The notes under the pieces: model-generated | The model's input: the letters and a program-made list of their open reading frames with translations, nothing else | Databases searched by the model: none | Told to the model about the DNA's origin: nothing | Made by a program: the position numbers and the translations under genes | Origin: Dasypus novemcinctus | Lineage: Eukaryota > Chordata > Mammalia > Cingulata > Dasypodidae | Direction of reading: 5' to 3' | Assembly (NCBI RefSeq): GCF_030445035.2 | Contig: NC_080677.1 | Coordinates: 30,143,513-30,207,512 of the forward strand | DNA: 64,000 bases | Shown: piece after piece, positions 11,480-25,262 of the stretch | How positions within the stretch are numbered: the stretch's first letter is position 1 | Layout of the letters: every line of letters begins with the position of its first letter

Positions 11480-12289
11480 CCTGGATGTGGCTCAAGCAAC
11501 TGAGCTCCCACCTACCACATGGGAGGTCCCAGGTTCGGATCCCAGTGCCTCCTGGAGAAGATGAGCAAGACAGTGAGCTGGTGTGATGGGCTGATGCAAC
11601 AAGATGATGCATCGAGGAGACACAAAGAGGAAACACCATGAGAGATACAACAAAGCAGGGAGTGGAAGGGCTCAAGTGATTGAGCACCACTCTCCCACAT
11701 GGCAGGTCCCAGGTTTGGTTTCCGGTGCCTCCTGAAGAGAAAAGGAGCAGACACAGAGAGCACACAGTGAAGGCAGTGAATGGACACAGAGAGCAGACAG
11801 TGAGTACAAACACCAGGGGGAGGGAGGAATAAGTAAACAAAATAAGTCTTTAGGGAAGCGGACTTGGCCCAATGCATAGGGCGTCCACCTACCACATGGG
11901 AGGTCCGCGGTTCAAACCCCGGGCCTCCTTGACCCGTGTGCAGCTGACCCATGCGCAGCGCTGATGCGCGCAAGGAGTGCCGTGCCATGCAGGGGTGTCC
12001 CCCATGTAGGGGAGCCCCACGCGCAAGGAGTGCACCCCATAAGGAGAGCTGCCCAGTGTGCAAGAAAGTGCAGCCTGCCCAGGAATGGCGCCGCACACAC
12101 GGAGAGCTGACACAGCAAGATGACGCAACAAAAAGAAACACAGATTCCTGGTGCCGCTGATAAGGATAGAAGCGGTCACAGAAGAACACACAGCGAATGG
12201 ACACAGAGAGCAGACAACTGGGGGGGGGCATGGTGAGGGGGAAGGAGAGAGAAATAAAAAATAAATCTTTAAAAAAAAAACACCTTTAA
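11480..12289 (+). mobile_element. Composite DAS-SINE: dimeric copy joined to a long DAS copy
   Basis: The first part (about 11480-11850) has two tRNA-like heads in tandem, each ending in a 'gaggtcccaggttc' type B-box region, and an A-rich end 'aagtaaacaaaataag'. A second SINE starts directly at about 11853 with 'gggaagcggacttggccc', carries its own B-box region, a CpG-rich middle and the 'agcgaatggacacagagagc' 3' block, and ends in an A-rich tail. One pair of direct repeats, 'aaaaatactagc', flanks the whole unit (11468-11479 and 12290-12301). No duplication is visible at the internal junction. Confidence 0.85.
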
Positions 12290-12301
12290 AAAAATACTAG
12301 C

Positions 12302-13329
12302 ACCAACTCTTGCAGAGTTGTCTTTTAGCAAAGAAAAGGTTGGTACGGCTAAGAACACAGGTTTGTGACATTCTCTCCCACTCCTCCCTCCACGCTAATC
12401 CAGTCCCCAACAGCAGCTCCCATCAACTGAAACACAAACGATCAGAACCCAGAGAGAAAACGCAGATGCAGGAAGCTTCGGAAAAGGCAGGAAGACACTG
12501 ACCAGAGAGCCCTTCCTAAACCACCAGGGAGACAGCATTTGGAATCCACCCCACAGAATGGAATGAATTTTAGGATTGCCTCTTTTTCACCCAGCTCCAG
12601 CTGTGGGCGCAACGGTGGCCTCTGAAGTCCGAGGTGCCGCTAGTCTTTGTGATGAGCTTTTTCTCTCTCTCTACCCAAAGCCATGAGAACCACTCGGCCT
12701 TTGGAGGGGAGAGCCAGTGGCAATGAGCTTCTCTAGGGACAGAGGTTCACGGCAGGGAAAGCTACCATGGGGGCTGAGAAGGTTGGCAATGGACAGTCCC
12801 TCCTTTGCCAGGGAGGTTTGTGACATTCTTTGACGTGTTTACCATGTTCCGGGAATTTAGCATCTTAATAAATTCCTAAAGAGTGATATAAAACAATACG
12901 TAAAGGCAGAGAGAATTGCCTGCTAGCAGAATCAGAGAGAATGATATAAACTTAATACATGCCTCCAACTAGCTATATGATTTAAAGTCTATTTCTCCTC
13001 ACATCTGCCTGGACAGATATCATAAAACCACCATAAAAGGACTTTGCTTTTATTGGAGAGAACACTAGAGGTTGCACCATCTGCGCTTCTGCTCCTCAGT
13101 GGCCGAGTCTTTTATGTTTGCCCCTGCAGCTGTTTCAAACTGCGTCCCCTCTCAAGCTCCCGGATGCCACAGTGACTCCTCTCCTTGCTCTCCACGAGTG
13201 GGTTTGTTTCCTACTTTATTGAGAAGATAAAGCAAGCCACCACCGGATCCTTCAGTTTTTCTCCTTTGCCTCCACATCTTGCTGCTGCATCATCTCCCAT
13301 ATTTTCTTCCTATCACAGAGAAACTCACC
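12302..13329. other. Intergenic sequence
   Basis: No gene and no repeat I can name with confidence. Confidence 0.5.
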
Positions 13330-14100
13330 TCTCTTCAGAGCTCCACCTACAGTGCTGGTGGAAACTCAGATTCAGCATGACCAGACTTGTCACCTCGCCT
13401 CCAAAACGGCAGCTTCTCTTGGTTTTCTTGTGTCTGCTGAGAGCACCCCACTCTCACAATCACCCAAGCTGTCATTGTCCTTCCCTTGCCCTTCTTGTAT
13501 ATTCACCCTGTGGCCAAATCCTGTCGGTTCTACTTCAGCAATGCCATTCACATCTCTCTTCTCCTCTTCCTTCTTGTTTTGAGGGTACTGCACGGTCTAC
13601 TGAAAAGTCCCTCTGCTTCTAGGGTCTTCCCATCACCAGCGCCCCCCCCATTAATCCATCCCAGATGTGTTGCTATTTCATTTTCTAATGCCCAACTCTA
13701 ACCTACCTCTTTGTGGCCCAGTGGCTGCCAGGCTCTTATGACTTGACTAAAGCCACCTTGGTTTTGTATACCTGCCACAAACTGGCTCCAACTTCTTATT
13801 TTTATTTTTTGGTTTCCTTTCGTACTGCTCAACCATATCCAGTCAGATGAGATTATTTGCCTTTGTCCAAACATCACATCTAGTTTTGCTCTGCTCATTC
13901 CTCTCTTTCTATCCATCATTCTCTATTAAATGAAATCCTGCCCAGCCTTCAAGGAGCAAATCAAAAGCACAAGATGCCATTAAGCCTTATTCTTCCTTGG
14001 TTTCCCTCCCCACACTCCACCCCAGATAAATTACTTTCTTCTTTGCAGTATCTGTCTCATGCCTGTAACACATTTCTGCCTTGTGCCAGAGTTGTTTGAA
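13330..14100 (+). mobile_element. L2-type LINE remnant
   Basis: The strand asymmetry (C/T-rich) and the order of blocks such as 'tcctgtcggttctacttcag' and, near the end, 'cctgcccagccttcaaggag' resemble the L2 ORF2 and 3' region. It is heavily diverged and the coding frame is destroyed. Confidence 0.5.
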
Positions 14101-14784
14101 CTTTTCCTTTTGCTCTCCCCATCCCAGCAAGTAGCAGGCTCTGTGTTCTTTGCTTCGGTAAAGTAAGTGGCAGAATGAGAAACAGGATTCTGAAACTGTT
14201 TCTGGCTTTTGGTTTCTAAAAGCAAGAGGCCTGAGGGGAGGACAGAGTTCAAATCAGAATGGTTTGGAAAATCAGGAAAGCAAGGCTACACTAAGAGGAC
14301 ATTTCCCCAGGCTGGGGAGAGGAGGAAGTTCTACGGGTTTCTCCTCCCTGCGAATGGCCTAGGTTGGGTTAAGACTCCCGAGAGAACTAGCTTCCATGTG
14401 GTACACCTGGGGACACGAGGCCACAGACCCTGAGGTTTCCCACCTAGCCCAGGAGTACCAAAAAGCCACCCAGCCTGAAGGGACCACCGGGACAGACATG
14501 ACGTGATAGGCTGGTTAGCAGATGGCCCCCTTCCCCCAAGTCTTTGCAACTGCATAAGACTCTCAGGACCCTGACACAACTGAGTAGCGGGCACAGCAAT
14601 AACTAAGATGAAATCCCCCTGGGACCAGGAGGATGGGGGCTCAGAATTTAAAAACTACTGTAGAAAACAGCAGATGCCATATTGCTTATCTTCTGAATTT
14701 GTGGATTAATATTCACTCTTGATATATTTAGATATACATATCACATCTTCTCCTTTTAAGGAAGAAAAATCTGACTCCATTACA
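14101..14784. other. Intergenic sequence
   Basis: No gene or recognised repeat. Confidence 0.5.
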
Positions 14785-14960
14785 ACAATTTTACTGAGCG
14801 CCTACTATGTGCCAGCTCTGTTCTAGACGGCAGAGATAGAGCAATGAACACGACTGAAGACCCTGCCTCAAGAACATGACATTCTGGGGGGAGGTCACTG
14901 TTCAAGTGTGGGTGTCCATCTCGAGATACCTATCGGTAAGTGCCAAAAGGGAGATCAAAG
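14785..14960 (+). mobile_element. L2 3'-region fragment
   Basis: The run 'gagcgcctactatgtgccag' followed by 'ctgttctag', then 'gcaatgaacacgac' and 'ccctgcctcaa', follows the L2 consensus order. Confidence 0.7.
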
Positions 14961-16717
14961 TAGGGCAGGGGAATAAGGTGTGATGAGAGGTGAGGGGTGC
15001 TGACAGGGTGCTCAGGAAAGGCCGTCCTCACATGGTGACCCCTGAAGGAAGGGAGGAAGCGCCCCTCTTGTGCTGGGGCTGCTGGTGACGCGGAAAGTAC
15101 TGCAGGGAGGGCCCAGGCGCTGAGAGCAGGAGAGAATAAAGCTCAGCGCCCCGGGGCCGGGGCAGTGATGGCAGAGCTGTGGGTGGGGGCGTTGGCTGGA
15201 AGAACCTGGGACTCACCCACCTTTGCTGCCTCCACACACGACCAGGAAATAGCTCCTGAATAAAGGATGGGCCACACATGGCTGTTTGTAAACACGGAGT
15301 AGTAATACATCAAACATAAAAAAGTACAAATAAGTACATCAGCCCATAGCCCAGAGAGAATGAAGTTTAAACTTTCAACATCATTCTCTCTAGTCTTCCG
15401 TTACCTGCGCATTCTTTTTCCCCCACGTTTTACGTCATTTAACCCTACCGCCATTCTTCATACCACTTTACCTCACTGAGGTTCGGCTAATCTCTAGTGA
15501 CTTCAGCAGCTTTGGTAAAGGGGTCCTGAGGAGACTGACTCCTTCCAGGGCTGGAAAGGGTGTCCGGCAACCACTGAAATTCATAAGGAGGCTGCAGAGC
15601 AAGGCGGAGCGACAGCAGGCCGGCTGAGGCCACCGCCCCTCCTCGCCCCAGCCGAAGGAGGCCAAAACTGGTCTCTCACACAGGCACGTCCCGCAGGGGC
15701 TTTGTCATCTCTAGTAAGATGATGCCAGTGAGAATTGCCCCTCTCGGCTGGGGGTTGAGGTATCGGAACGTTTCTTGGAGAGGCATTTGGATCTCCTCAG
15801 GCCTCTGCTTCTAGCTGGTCGCTGCCCCAGCCGTTCCTAATTCCCTCTCTGAATGAATGACTCAGCCCAATTCAGCGTCTAGGACCTGTGGCTGCTTAAA
15901 GAGCCAGATAGTTTTCTAACACAATGAAACAGAGCTCACATCAAGGAAAGCCACCTCAGGGCAGAACCTTAAGTCAGAAAGCATAAAACATATTTCTTAT
16001 CAATTCCCAAGATGATAACTGTTGACCTATAAAAGTAAACATGCCAGGTTGAAAACAAAATCAGCCAACACTTACTGGGAACCAGGCAGCGGGCCTAAGC
16101 TCTTCTTGGACTCTGCTTCCCATGCTTCCTCCTTCTCTGGGGACAGCCCTGTCTGGAAGGGCAGTGGGGCCAGTGCTGCGTGTCCACTTAGTCCCAGGAG
16201 TGAGGAGTAGTAGAAGGGCAAGTTTGTAGCCAAAAGGGAAAGCTCTCCTAAGTGTTTTTGGAGTAAATACAAATTTTACAGGTGAATCAACATTTTTATG
16301 GGCTGGCTGGTAAAGCAGCCTGTGCCCATAAGCAACAAATGAATTTATTCAAGACTTGCATTACTGGAAGGGAAACAAACCTAAGGCAGGACACAATTAA
16401 TGGAAAGTTGAAGGGGTGCCCCCCCAAATCAAACCACCCCCGGTTTGGCTGAGATGATTGGAGCCAGATGGAGCATGGACCCCAGGTGCCCAGCTGGGTG
16501 GGCAGGATGTGTCCAGGGACAGAGCAGCTGTGCCAAGGCCAGCTCAGCCCAAATGAGCAAATCACTTGCAGAGCAGTGATTTTTCCCCCTCCCTCTTTCT
16601 CCTCCTCTTCCTGCTTCTTCTTTTCTTTCCTCTTTCCCTGGACCAGTGAAGATATTCTGGGTTGGACCTTTGCCAAATGAGAAGACAAGCGTATGATGAG
16701 GCTGGATACCAACAAGG
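14961..16717. other. Intergenic sequence
   Basis: No gene or recognised repeat. A purine/pyrimidine-biased (CTT/TCC-rich) stretch lies near 16585-16640. Confidence 0.5.
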
Positions 16718-16772
16718 GGGTGGGGGTGGGGGTGGGACGGGGTGCTGGTGGGGGTGGGGGGGGTGGAGAGCC
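16718..16772. repeat. G-rich minisatellite-like tract
   Basis: Repeated 'gggggt' units form many G-runs of three to eight bases within 55 bp. The composition fits intramolecular G-quadruplex formation on the + strand. It is not associated with a recognised gene. Confidence 0.8.
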
Positions 16773-19700
16773 GAGCAACTAAAATTGTAGTCATGACTTC
16801 TGATCATTCTTCCAAAAGTCTGGATTTCAAAATGGTGCTCCTATCCCTGAGATGATAGAATAAAATGTGCTTCTATTGGAGTCCTACAGTCAAGTCATGG
16901 AGGGCTGTTGGATGCTTTGAGCTTACCCAGACCTGCACAACTCCTCAGCCTAATTCGCTCATGTGGCTTCTAATGTCATCACACGGAGCCCTGGCAGCAG
17001 ACTCAGACAGCCATTCCCAACTGCTAATCTCCTTTCCCTTCAGCACGCCTCCTGCCAGAATCATTTACAGCTCAGTGTCTGAATATTCACAGAAAAGATC
17101 TTTTTTTCCCCCCTTTGGCTAGATGGTTTCCAGAAAATAACCCTTTCCATGGGGCAAATGGATATAAAAGCTTTACTGCAATCAGCACAATAGAGAGGAA
17201 ATTCAGGGAACTTGGTGCTGCAGAAAGGAAAAGAATATGACAGTTCTTGGTGTTGCATTTTTAAAAAAATGTCCGGTTTTTATCACATTTGCAGCATCAC
17301 CCATTTAATGAAGAATGCTTCTTTGTTCATCGTATCAACAACTTGGTAACATTTTATTTCATTCCAGAAGACAAGTAACACCCTCTGTGAGGGCAGGGAC
17401 TTTTGTCCATTTTGATCAATGTTGCAGTCACAGCTTCTACTTAGTAGAATACCTGGCCCTTTATGTCTATTGTTATTGTCTATTGTCTATATTGTTAAAT
17501 GAACTGAGGTATTTCCTAATGGGAAACAGAGCTTGGCGATTTTTTTTTTTTTATTCTGTAGTATTTTGTGTGAAACAGATTGTTTATCCATCTGGGAGTT
17601 GAGAAGGAAAATTTTGACCTAGTCTCACTGTTAGGAGGGATGACACACTTTTTAAAAAAAATAGAATTTGAGATCTCATCCCCCTTCCTATCTAGTTTAC
17701 TTTAAATTTGAAAACTACCTCTAGGTATTTAGAATGTCAACCCTTTCTACAACAGCAAATAAAAATTCTGTTTTGTGCCATAGCAGTATTCAAAGACTCC
17801 TTTGTCAGTTACGAGCTAAGCCCTGCCAGCAATAACAAACAGATTGTTCCTCTACATTATGCTGAGAAGGAGACTCTGGACTATGATAGAAAATAGGTAC
17901 TTTAAATTAGATACGCTAAGATGAAATGTTTTCAACCTTCCTCGTCTTTTGGTAAACAATGCAAAGGTGAATGTTTAATTCTGAAAATACCCCGTACTGT
18001 TCTATTCTTAATCATGCTTAGCTACTTGAGCCAATGATTGAGGATTTGAGAACATAGAAAATTTCAACCTCCTTAGGAAGAAAGCTGATTTAATAGAATG
18101 CTAACTGTTGGCCAAACCCCAAAGATGAAACTGTGCAGTGATTCTTAAATGACTTTTTTCTCAGTTTCTCTCACTTATAATGAAACTATAAACTAAACTC
18201 CAGACTGTTGTATGATCTTTTCCCAGAGAGAAAAACCTGTTTCAAAAGTGTTGACAGCTAAGGGGAATGCCAGTGGTACTCTCCGCAGTAAAACTGGACC
18301 AAAATGAAGGCATTAAAACTGAGTCCTTTGACTGAAATTTTGACGAAAACCTAAAGGTTTTGTGCCTTTTTTCGAAGTGAGCAGAGGGAATAAGTACTAG
18401 CAAGAGGTAAAGCTAATTTATGATCAGGTCAGACCTGGAGTTTCTGATAGTTCCTTCTTCTGCTTCACTGTGTCATCCCAGTGAAAAGAAAAACATTTAG
18501 AGATCTCCAAAGTGCCGCTGAGGATTTGGAGATGGAATTTCCATGTTCCACTTGTTTATATCATTTGAACCCAATTCCCTTAAACGTGTGTATGACCCAG
18601 CTGTGGACTTACTTGTGGGTGTCACTATTAAGAAAATGGGCAAATCAGTGTACCATTTTTGTTAGATAACAAGTTTAATTTATTAAATGTTCAACATAAG
18701 TGATATTGCTAACTATATTAGAAGTAACCACAAACAATCGTTAATGTGTGACTATTACTGAAACACTAAAAAGTAATTTTTTTACCTCTTCATGCCTTCT
18801 TACTTTTTCAACTCAGTATTCAGAAATACAATCCATAAATATCTTCCAGGGGTCAGCCCTGTAAATGGGAAATGTAATTAACAACATTTAAGCTTTGAGA
18901 GTTAAATGGATTTGATTACTGATTTCTTACCAGCATTTGCTGGGTTATTAGAAATGTGTTCTGTTAATATGCCTTACAATGGGGTTGACAGTTTAACAGC
19001 CTTACTACCAAAAGCAGCTTTTGGTTGGTTTTAGCTTCTACTTAGACTTTTTATACCATAGCAGCTTTGGATGTGCCAGGGATTTGTGCTTTAAAGGGAT
19101 TAGTCTGAAGACCTAATATCAAAGGGGAACCCCACACGGAACGAGAGCAGGGGTTCATTTTAGGAATGCAGCTCCATATCCCTATTGGTCAAGCTGTTTG
19201 TGAACGTTTGAGAATCCTGTCACACTCTAAGTTGCCCTGAAAGTGTAGTCCAGCTAAGGAAAAATCCTCCTGAAAAAAAGGTTGATTGGAAGTCGGCATG
19301 GCAACCGCAAACAGGACCCAACCATTCCCGTTTCAGATAACTCAAAGAGGTCTAAGAGCTGGAAATAGGATGCCAGAATCATCGGAACACCTCAAAGTTG
19401 AGATGACAGCAAAAGTGTTGATTAATTAATTAAGGAAGATTAAATGCAGAAACGGAATGATGGGGTGGTGCCAGCAAATTACTCAAGAGGGCTTCACTCT
19501 TTAACCTAGGGCAAGCAGAGTATCAGTTGGCTGAGCTGCTGACTGAGGAAGCCTGGCTGGGCAGGGGCCACTGTGCAGGTCAGGGCAGCCCTCCAGCCCC
19601 AAGGCTACGCACGTTGAGTAAGAGTATTGCCCACGCATTCTTTAAATTCATAGTTAAGGGGGAAAAAATGCTTCTGCAGAACACTGCCCCAACAAAAGGG

Positions 19701-20756
19701 ATTTGGAAATAACCCAATAACAGAACTGAGTGGACCTCTATCCTGAGGCTGGAAATGGCAAGGAGGGGGAGCATGGCCCTGCTGAGAACTTGGTCACAGC
19801 CTACAGAACTCCAGGCGATGACAGTTCTTCTGGTTTGTGGTACTTTGCTGTGGTAGCCGTAGGAAATGACTGCCGCCCCCCCCCCCACATTTACATATAC
19901 AAAAGATGACATAATAACAAGCCTCAAGGTAGATACAATTCACTTGGAGGAGATAAGGCTAAGACAGACATTGGATGGTATCTGAGAATATTTATTAAGC
20001 AATAAACAGCCAGCTGCAGATGGATACTCTCTGGCTTCTAAAGTCTAGTTTAATCTTATTTTAGCCATTAAGATCCCTGGCATGTATAATTCTAAATGGG
20101 GGAAGATACAAACGTTGCCAAATATATGCCCACACAACTTCCTAAAATGGAAAGGTCTTTTTTGTTCTTACTGATTAAAAGAAAAGATTGAGAGTAACCT
20201 GAATATCCATTCATTGGGTCTTCTTAAATAGACGTGATGCATCACCCCCTCTTCTTTGTTTTTTAACTAGAGAATGAGAAAACTTGCTATGGAAAGATGT
20301 CTTATCACTCAGTGTCCAGATAGTGAAAACCACTTTACATATTTCAAGCAGAGAAGGATATAGGCACGGAATTGTAACAAAACTGCTGCAACGGCTGAGG
20401 AGAAAAAGAAGGGGCTTGCTCTCTGAAGACAGGAGGGTGCCCTGACCCTCGGGAGTTGCCCTAGCTGTGCCCTCGGGCTGAGGTTGCTGAAACCACCCCC
20501 GGGCAGCTGGAGTCAAATGCAGCTGCCTATCCCTGCGCTGCCAGAAGCAGGGGAAAGTGGCTAATCTACTCCTCCGCACTCCAATCCACCGCCAGCGCCT
20601 CCTATTGGAAGAACCTAACATGAAACCAGCTGATGAGTGAGTCTGAGAAAGAGGGTAGACGATATATAGAAGGCTGAATTTGGACCTCCGAGCCAAGAGA
20701 CACAACCTGTTGCATCCCCGCTTTTGCTACTCAGCATCCACGCTTTCCTCTGTCTT
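16773..20756. other. Intergenic sequence, repeat-poor
   Basis: Nearly 4 kb with no recognised lineage-specific repeat. An L2-like piece ('gtgagggcagggacttttgt') occurs at about 17380-17470. I see no gene. The lack of insertions could reflect chance or constraint, which cannot be decided from one sequence. Confidence 0.5.
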
Positions 20757-21212
20757 CATGTGAACTGGGTTGAATCATGCCCCCCAAATTCACATCCACC
20801 TGGAACCTGGGAGTGAGACCTTTAGAGATAGGGCCTTTGCAGATGTACTCAAGTTGAGATGAAGTCATAAGGGATTCGGGTGGACCCTAAATCCAGTGTC
20901 AGATGTCCCTGTAAGAAGAGCAAGATTTAGAGACACGGAGACACAGAGAGAAAGAAGGAAGATGTGACAGCAGCAGCAGAGACTGCCATCGTGCTGCCCC
21001 GAGCCAAGGAGCGCCAAGAATTGCTGGCAGCCACCAGAAGCCAGGAAGCGGCAGGGAGGGGGTCTCCCCTGAGCTTCCGGCGGAGTGTGGCCCTGCCAAC
21101 ATCTTGATTATGGACTTCCGGCCTCCAGAGCTGTGAGAGAACAAATTTCTGTTGTTTTATGTCACCCAGTTTGTGGTAATTTGTAGGGCAGCCCTAGGGA
21201 TACAGTCCAAAA
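20757..21212 (+). mobile_element. MLT1-type LTR (ERVL-MaLR), solo
   Basis: The order 'gggttgaatcatgcccccc', 'cacctggaacctgg', 'gatgaagtcataaggga', 'agacacggagacacagag', 'ctgccaacatcttgatta', 'ctccagagctgtgagaga' and 'cacccagtttgtggtaa' is that of MLT1 LTRs in sense orientation. It is about 450 bp and diverged, with no internal retroviral sequence next to it. Confidence 0.8.
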
Positions 21213-23137
21213 CGGCACCATACATACAGAACACAACTCCATTCCTCAGACAGATGAATAGATGCTCACTCTCTCCCCAAAAGGGGGATCAAGAGTGAGA
21301 CTGCTGCGAGGGGGTGGCCTCAGCCACTGTATTCAACTCTGTGTGATGCCAAGGCGTCTTCGGTTTCAGTCACAATTGCACCTTGGATATTCTGTAACCT
21401 ACAGGCTAAACTGAAAAGTAAACCTCTACCAGCATTTACATGTAATCAGCAGGGGATGCGTGGCTGCTACAGGTCTTGTTTCCATAACTGGTAACAAAAC
21501 TGTAGCTGTTGTTTTCTAATGGGCTTCTTCTAATATCCATTCCATGTTCCCTTTGCCCTCAGTCAGCGCCTCAGTTATTTGGGGTTCTTTACATGTTGGG
21601 ATAAGTTTAAAACTTCATTCTGGAGTGGCTGAGTCTTTAGTGCTCCTTCATGTTGTGGTAACGTCCCATGACTTTCACTACTGTACACGGAAGTGCTAAG
21701 AGGCGCCCTAGCAATTTCCTGAGCTCCAGACAAAACCTTTCTTACCACGAGTGTCACAGCGACCCATTTTCCTACTGGTAATTTGAATCTATTGCCCCCA
21801 CCAGAACAGTGGCTCTTTCCTATGCCTTCTAATTCAGGGCCATGAGCAACTTGAAATGGCCAGATGACAGTAGTTAAATAGAGCAATTGCCGCATTCCCT
21901 AGAGGAAGCATTCTCTCCTTGGGCAATAAGAACTTTAAATCCGCTGAACCAAGCTGTGTAGAAAGAAAGCAAATATTTTGGGTATGAAAGTGAGAGGAGC
22001 CACTCCTACTTTCACCCCTTGATTCCCAGATCAGCATATCCTGGCAATGGGAGAAACACCATTTATTTGTTGCTGAGTCAAAGAATAAACCACATTCTGT
22101 AAGAAAGCACACCAAACTTGGAGAGAGTCGTCTCCTAGATGGTGCTGTTCTTAAAACTTCATGGTCTAAGCCTACGTTCTGTCATGACAACTGCTTCTGG
22201 ATAGAGGAGTGTCTTGTAAGCCATTTAAGACCTATGAGCAAGAGCCCATTGCTATCCTTCTTTTTCTGTAAAAAGTGTTCTTTGGTTATCTGCAATATTG
22301 TGTGGGGCACCATGCTGTTGACAAAGGTATTCTGTAAGTCACATAGTGGTTCTAATAAAAGCAGTGCAGGCAGGGAACACACAGCACATCTAGAAATAGT
22401 GTGTGTTCCAGTGAGGGCAAAATGCTGCCCATCATAACAGAAGACGTTCAATGCAATAAACCTGCTACCATGTGGCTGCCTGGTTTCCCTGAGAAATGAT
22501 GTCATGCTGGTTGCTCAGTGATGGTTTCTGCTGGCAGCAGGTTAGGCACTCAACAGTGACAATAGCCAGATCAGCCTCAGTGAGGGACGCCCATATTCTT
22601 GAGCCTGTGCCTTCATTCCTGCCACAATGGCCATGCTCTACATGTGCCTACTAAGCAAGCCTCAGAGTGGCTAGGAAAGGGACCCACTGACATCCACAGA
22701 ATATTACTGAGGGCCCCCTCAGTGGATGCCCCATGGTGATTATTCACCTGGCAGAATGTCTGTATCAAGCAGTTCACCAGCAACCCTTTTCTGTAGACTT
22801 TCTAGTCACCAATGTGCCAATCAACCCATTAGTCACCCATGAATTGGTATAGATCCCTACCTCTGGCCACCTCCCCATCCAAAGTGGACAACAAAGTTCA
22901 GCCCTGAGAGAAATCCCCTTACCACATTCTGGATGTGGACCATAATGCTTCAGCAGTCCACACCCACCTGGTGTCGCCAAATAGCAAGGGCCTATCTATG
23001 AACCAGGTCCACGTTTTCATCTTCTGTCATCTGTCATCTCCAAGAGCCAATAGAGGTGGGCTAGGAAGAAAAGATGCAGCAAGAGGAGGTGCTGTGGGAA
23101 TCTGAGCCACCTGTTCATGAAATTGGCTTCTACCTTC
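21213..23137. other. Intergenic sequence
   Basis: No gene or recognised repeat. Confidence 0.5.
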
Positions 23138-23150
23138 AAGACCTACTTAA

Positions 23151-25262
23151 TACACAAGGATGGATATAAAACATGTAATATTACACCATAACATATAGGA
23201 GATGATAGACTGATAATGTAAACCATAATGTAAAACATAGGATAACTAAAAATGTAAAGAACTGTGTATCCTAAAGTATGCACCATAATGTAAGCACAGA
23301 TATTACCTTGTTAGAAAGCTAATGTCTCAGACTCTGTACATCACTTTAAGTAAATATGATGTGAATAGGGTGTAAGAGTATCGCTGTGGAAGGGAAAAGG
23401 TTTTGTGATGGATGTATGGGAGTGCTGTATATTGTATATATGCATTGCTGTGGTCTAGGACTCCTATGAAGAAATGCTGAATAATTGGGGGGGGGGGGGG
23501 AAAAAAAAGGATAGGATGTGGAAATTTTTTCAAGTCAACATTCTTTATCTAAGTTCTTTATTTAACTTTATCCAAGTTCTTTATCTATTCTTTAAACCCA
23601 TCGCTATATGCCATTCCCTAGTAAGGGACCATGACATTATATTGGGCCTCAAATTTCGGGGAGTTCTGGATCACAGAGTGTCTCAACAATGGCAAAGGAG
23701 GAATACTGGTATGGGATACCAATGACAGGTGATATATGGCTGACAGGGAGCTATACAGAACATATGTCCAGGGTGCATGGTAATGATTGGATATACTCAT
23801 GGTGGCAACAATTGGAAACCACAGCAGGGGGGGTACTGGGTTCCTGGCCAGTGGTGCTCTGTCGTGGTCCCTAGGGGAGCAGCGACAGTCTCCCAGGTAC
23901 AGCGGCGGGGACCGGGAGGGAGTGAGGGTTCAACGGTGAGCCCCTGATGCTAATGACTATGCTTGTGAGCTGATAAACCTAAAATAAGAACAAGGCCTAG
24001 AGCAACATTGTGCCTGGGAATTTCCTCCTGTCAGCCTTCATGTTACTCAAATGTGGCCAGTCTCGAAGACAAACTCAGCATGTAAATGCAATGCCTTCCC
24101 TCCAGCGTGGGACATGACACCCGGGGATGAGCCTCCCTGGCAATGAGGGACCACTATCAAATACCAACTGATGATGCAACTGGAAAAGGACCTTATACGG
24201 AAGGTTCAATGCGGATCAGCAGAATATCCATGTCTACATAAAATACCATGACTTTAAAATGCTGTTTGACCTAAAGTAAGGGGGAAATGGAAAGGAGAAA
24301 TGAGTTTATATGGCTACGAGTTTCTAAAAAAGAGTCTGGAGGCTGGCAGAAGGATTGCCCTCATGCACAACTGAGCAGAGTCAGAGAGACAGATAAAACA
24401 GATACAACCCCCAGATAATGGTTCCTTTGAAGGCTAAAGAGACCCATGAGAGTTATGGTCATGGCCGATGGGGTTAACTATCAGGGCAGATGGCCCCTCT
24501 TTGGAAATGGTGTGTATGTGTGATGAATCTGGACTCAGATGGGATCTCCCTTCATAAGTCTTTCATGCTAATGTGCCGGAGGTGCAGTTAACGTTGGGGT
24601 TTAAGATATATTTAGGGGATTTGAATCTCTGGACCGACAATGTGATAGCCAGGTCCTGAGCCTCAACAGACTCCAGCACCTACAATCTGATTTATTGGAC
24701 TTACCACACTCAGCTAAGATGGAGTTGAAGAAGGACAATCACCACACCGTGGAGCCTAGAGTGATTACAACTGAAAATGGGAGGACTGCATCCAGCATCC
24801 ATGTGGAATCTGAGCCTCCTCTTGACATAGAGGTGCAATGGACACAACCAATCCAATGTCCTCATAGAAGAGGTGGCATGGAATTGGGAAAAGTGGACAT
24901 GGTGGACGATGGGTATGGGGAAGGGCAGGAGGAGATGAGAGATGGAGGCGTCTTTGGGACATGGAGCTGCCCTGGATGGTGCCTCAGAGGTAATCACCGG
25001 ACATTGTAAATCCTCACAGGGCCCACTGGATGGAATGGAGGAGAGTGGGGGCCATGATGTGGACCATTGTCTATAAGGTGCAGAGGTGCCCAAAGATGTA
25101 CTTACCAAATCCAATGGATGTGTCATGATGATGGAAACGAGTGTTGTTGGGGGGGGAGAGGGGGGGTGGGGGGGGTGGGGATGAATGGGACCTCACATAT
25201 ATATTTTTAATGTAACATTATTACAAAGTCAATAAAAAAAAAATTAATTAAAAAAAAAAAAA
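23151..25262 (+). mobile_element. LINE-1 insertion consisting of 3' UTR only, young
   Basis: A 2.1 kb insertion is flanked by perfect 13-bp direct repeats 'aagacctacttaa' (23138-23150 and 25263-25275) and ends in a poly(A) tail. It holds no ORF2 sequence I can see. It is homologous throughout to the 3' UTRs near 30.7-32.6 kb and shares its last 450 bp with the copies at 35194 and 43765, differing from the former by roughly 4% by eye. A G-rich tract at about 25145-25180 precedes the tail, and a homopolymer G run lies near 23488-23501. Confidence 0.9.

Noticed and set aside
11512..12231. 239-codon minus-strand frame
   Set aside because: Runs entirely through the composite DAS-SINE in antisense, so it is repeat-derived, not a gene.
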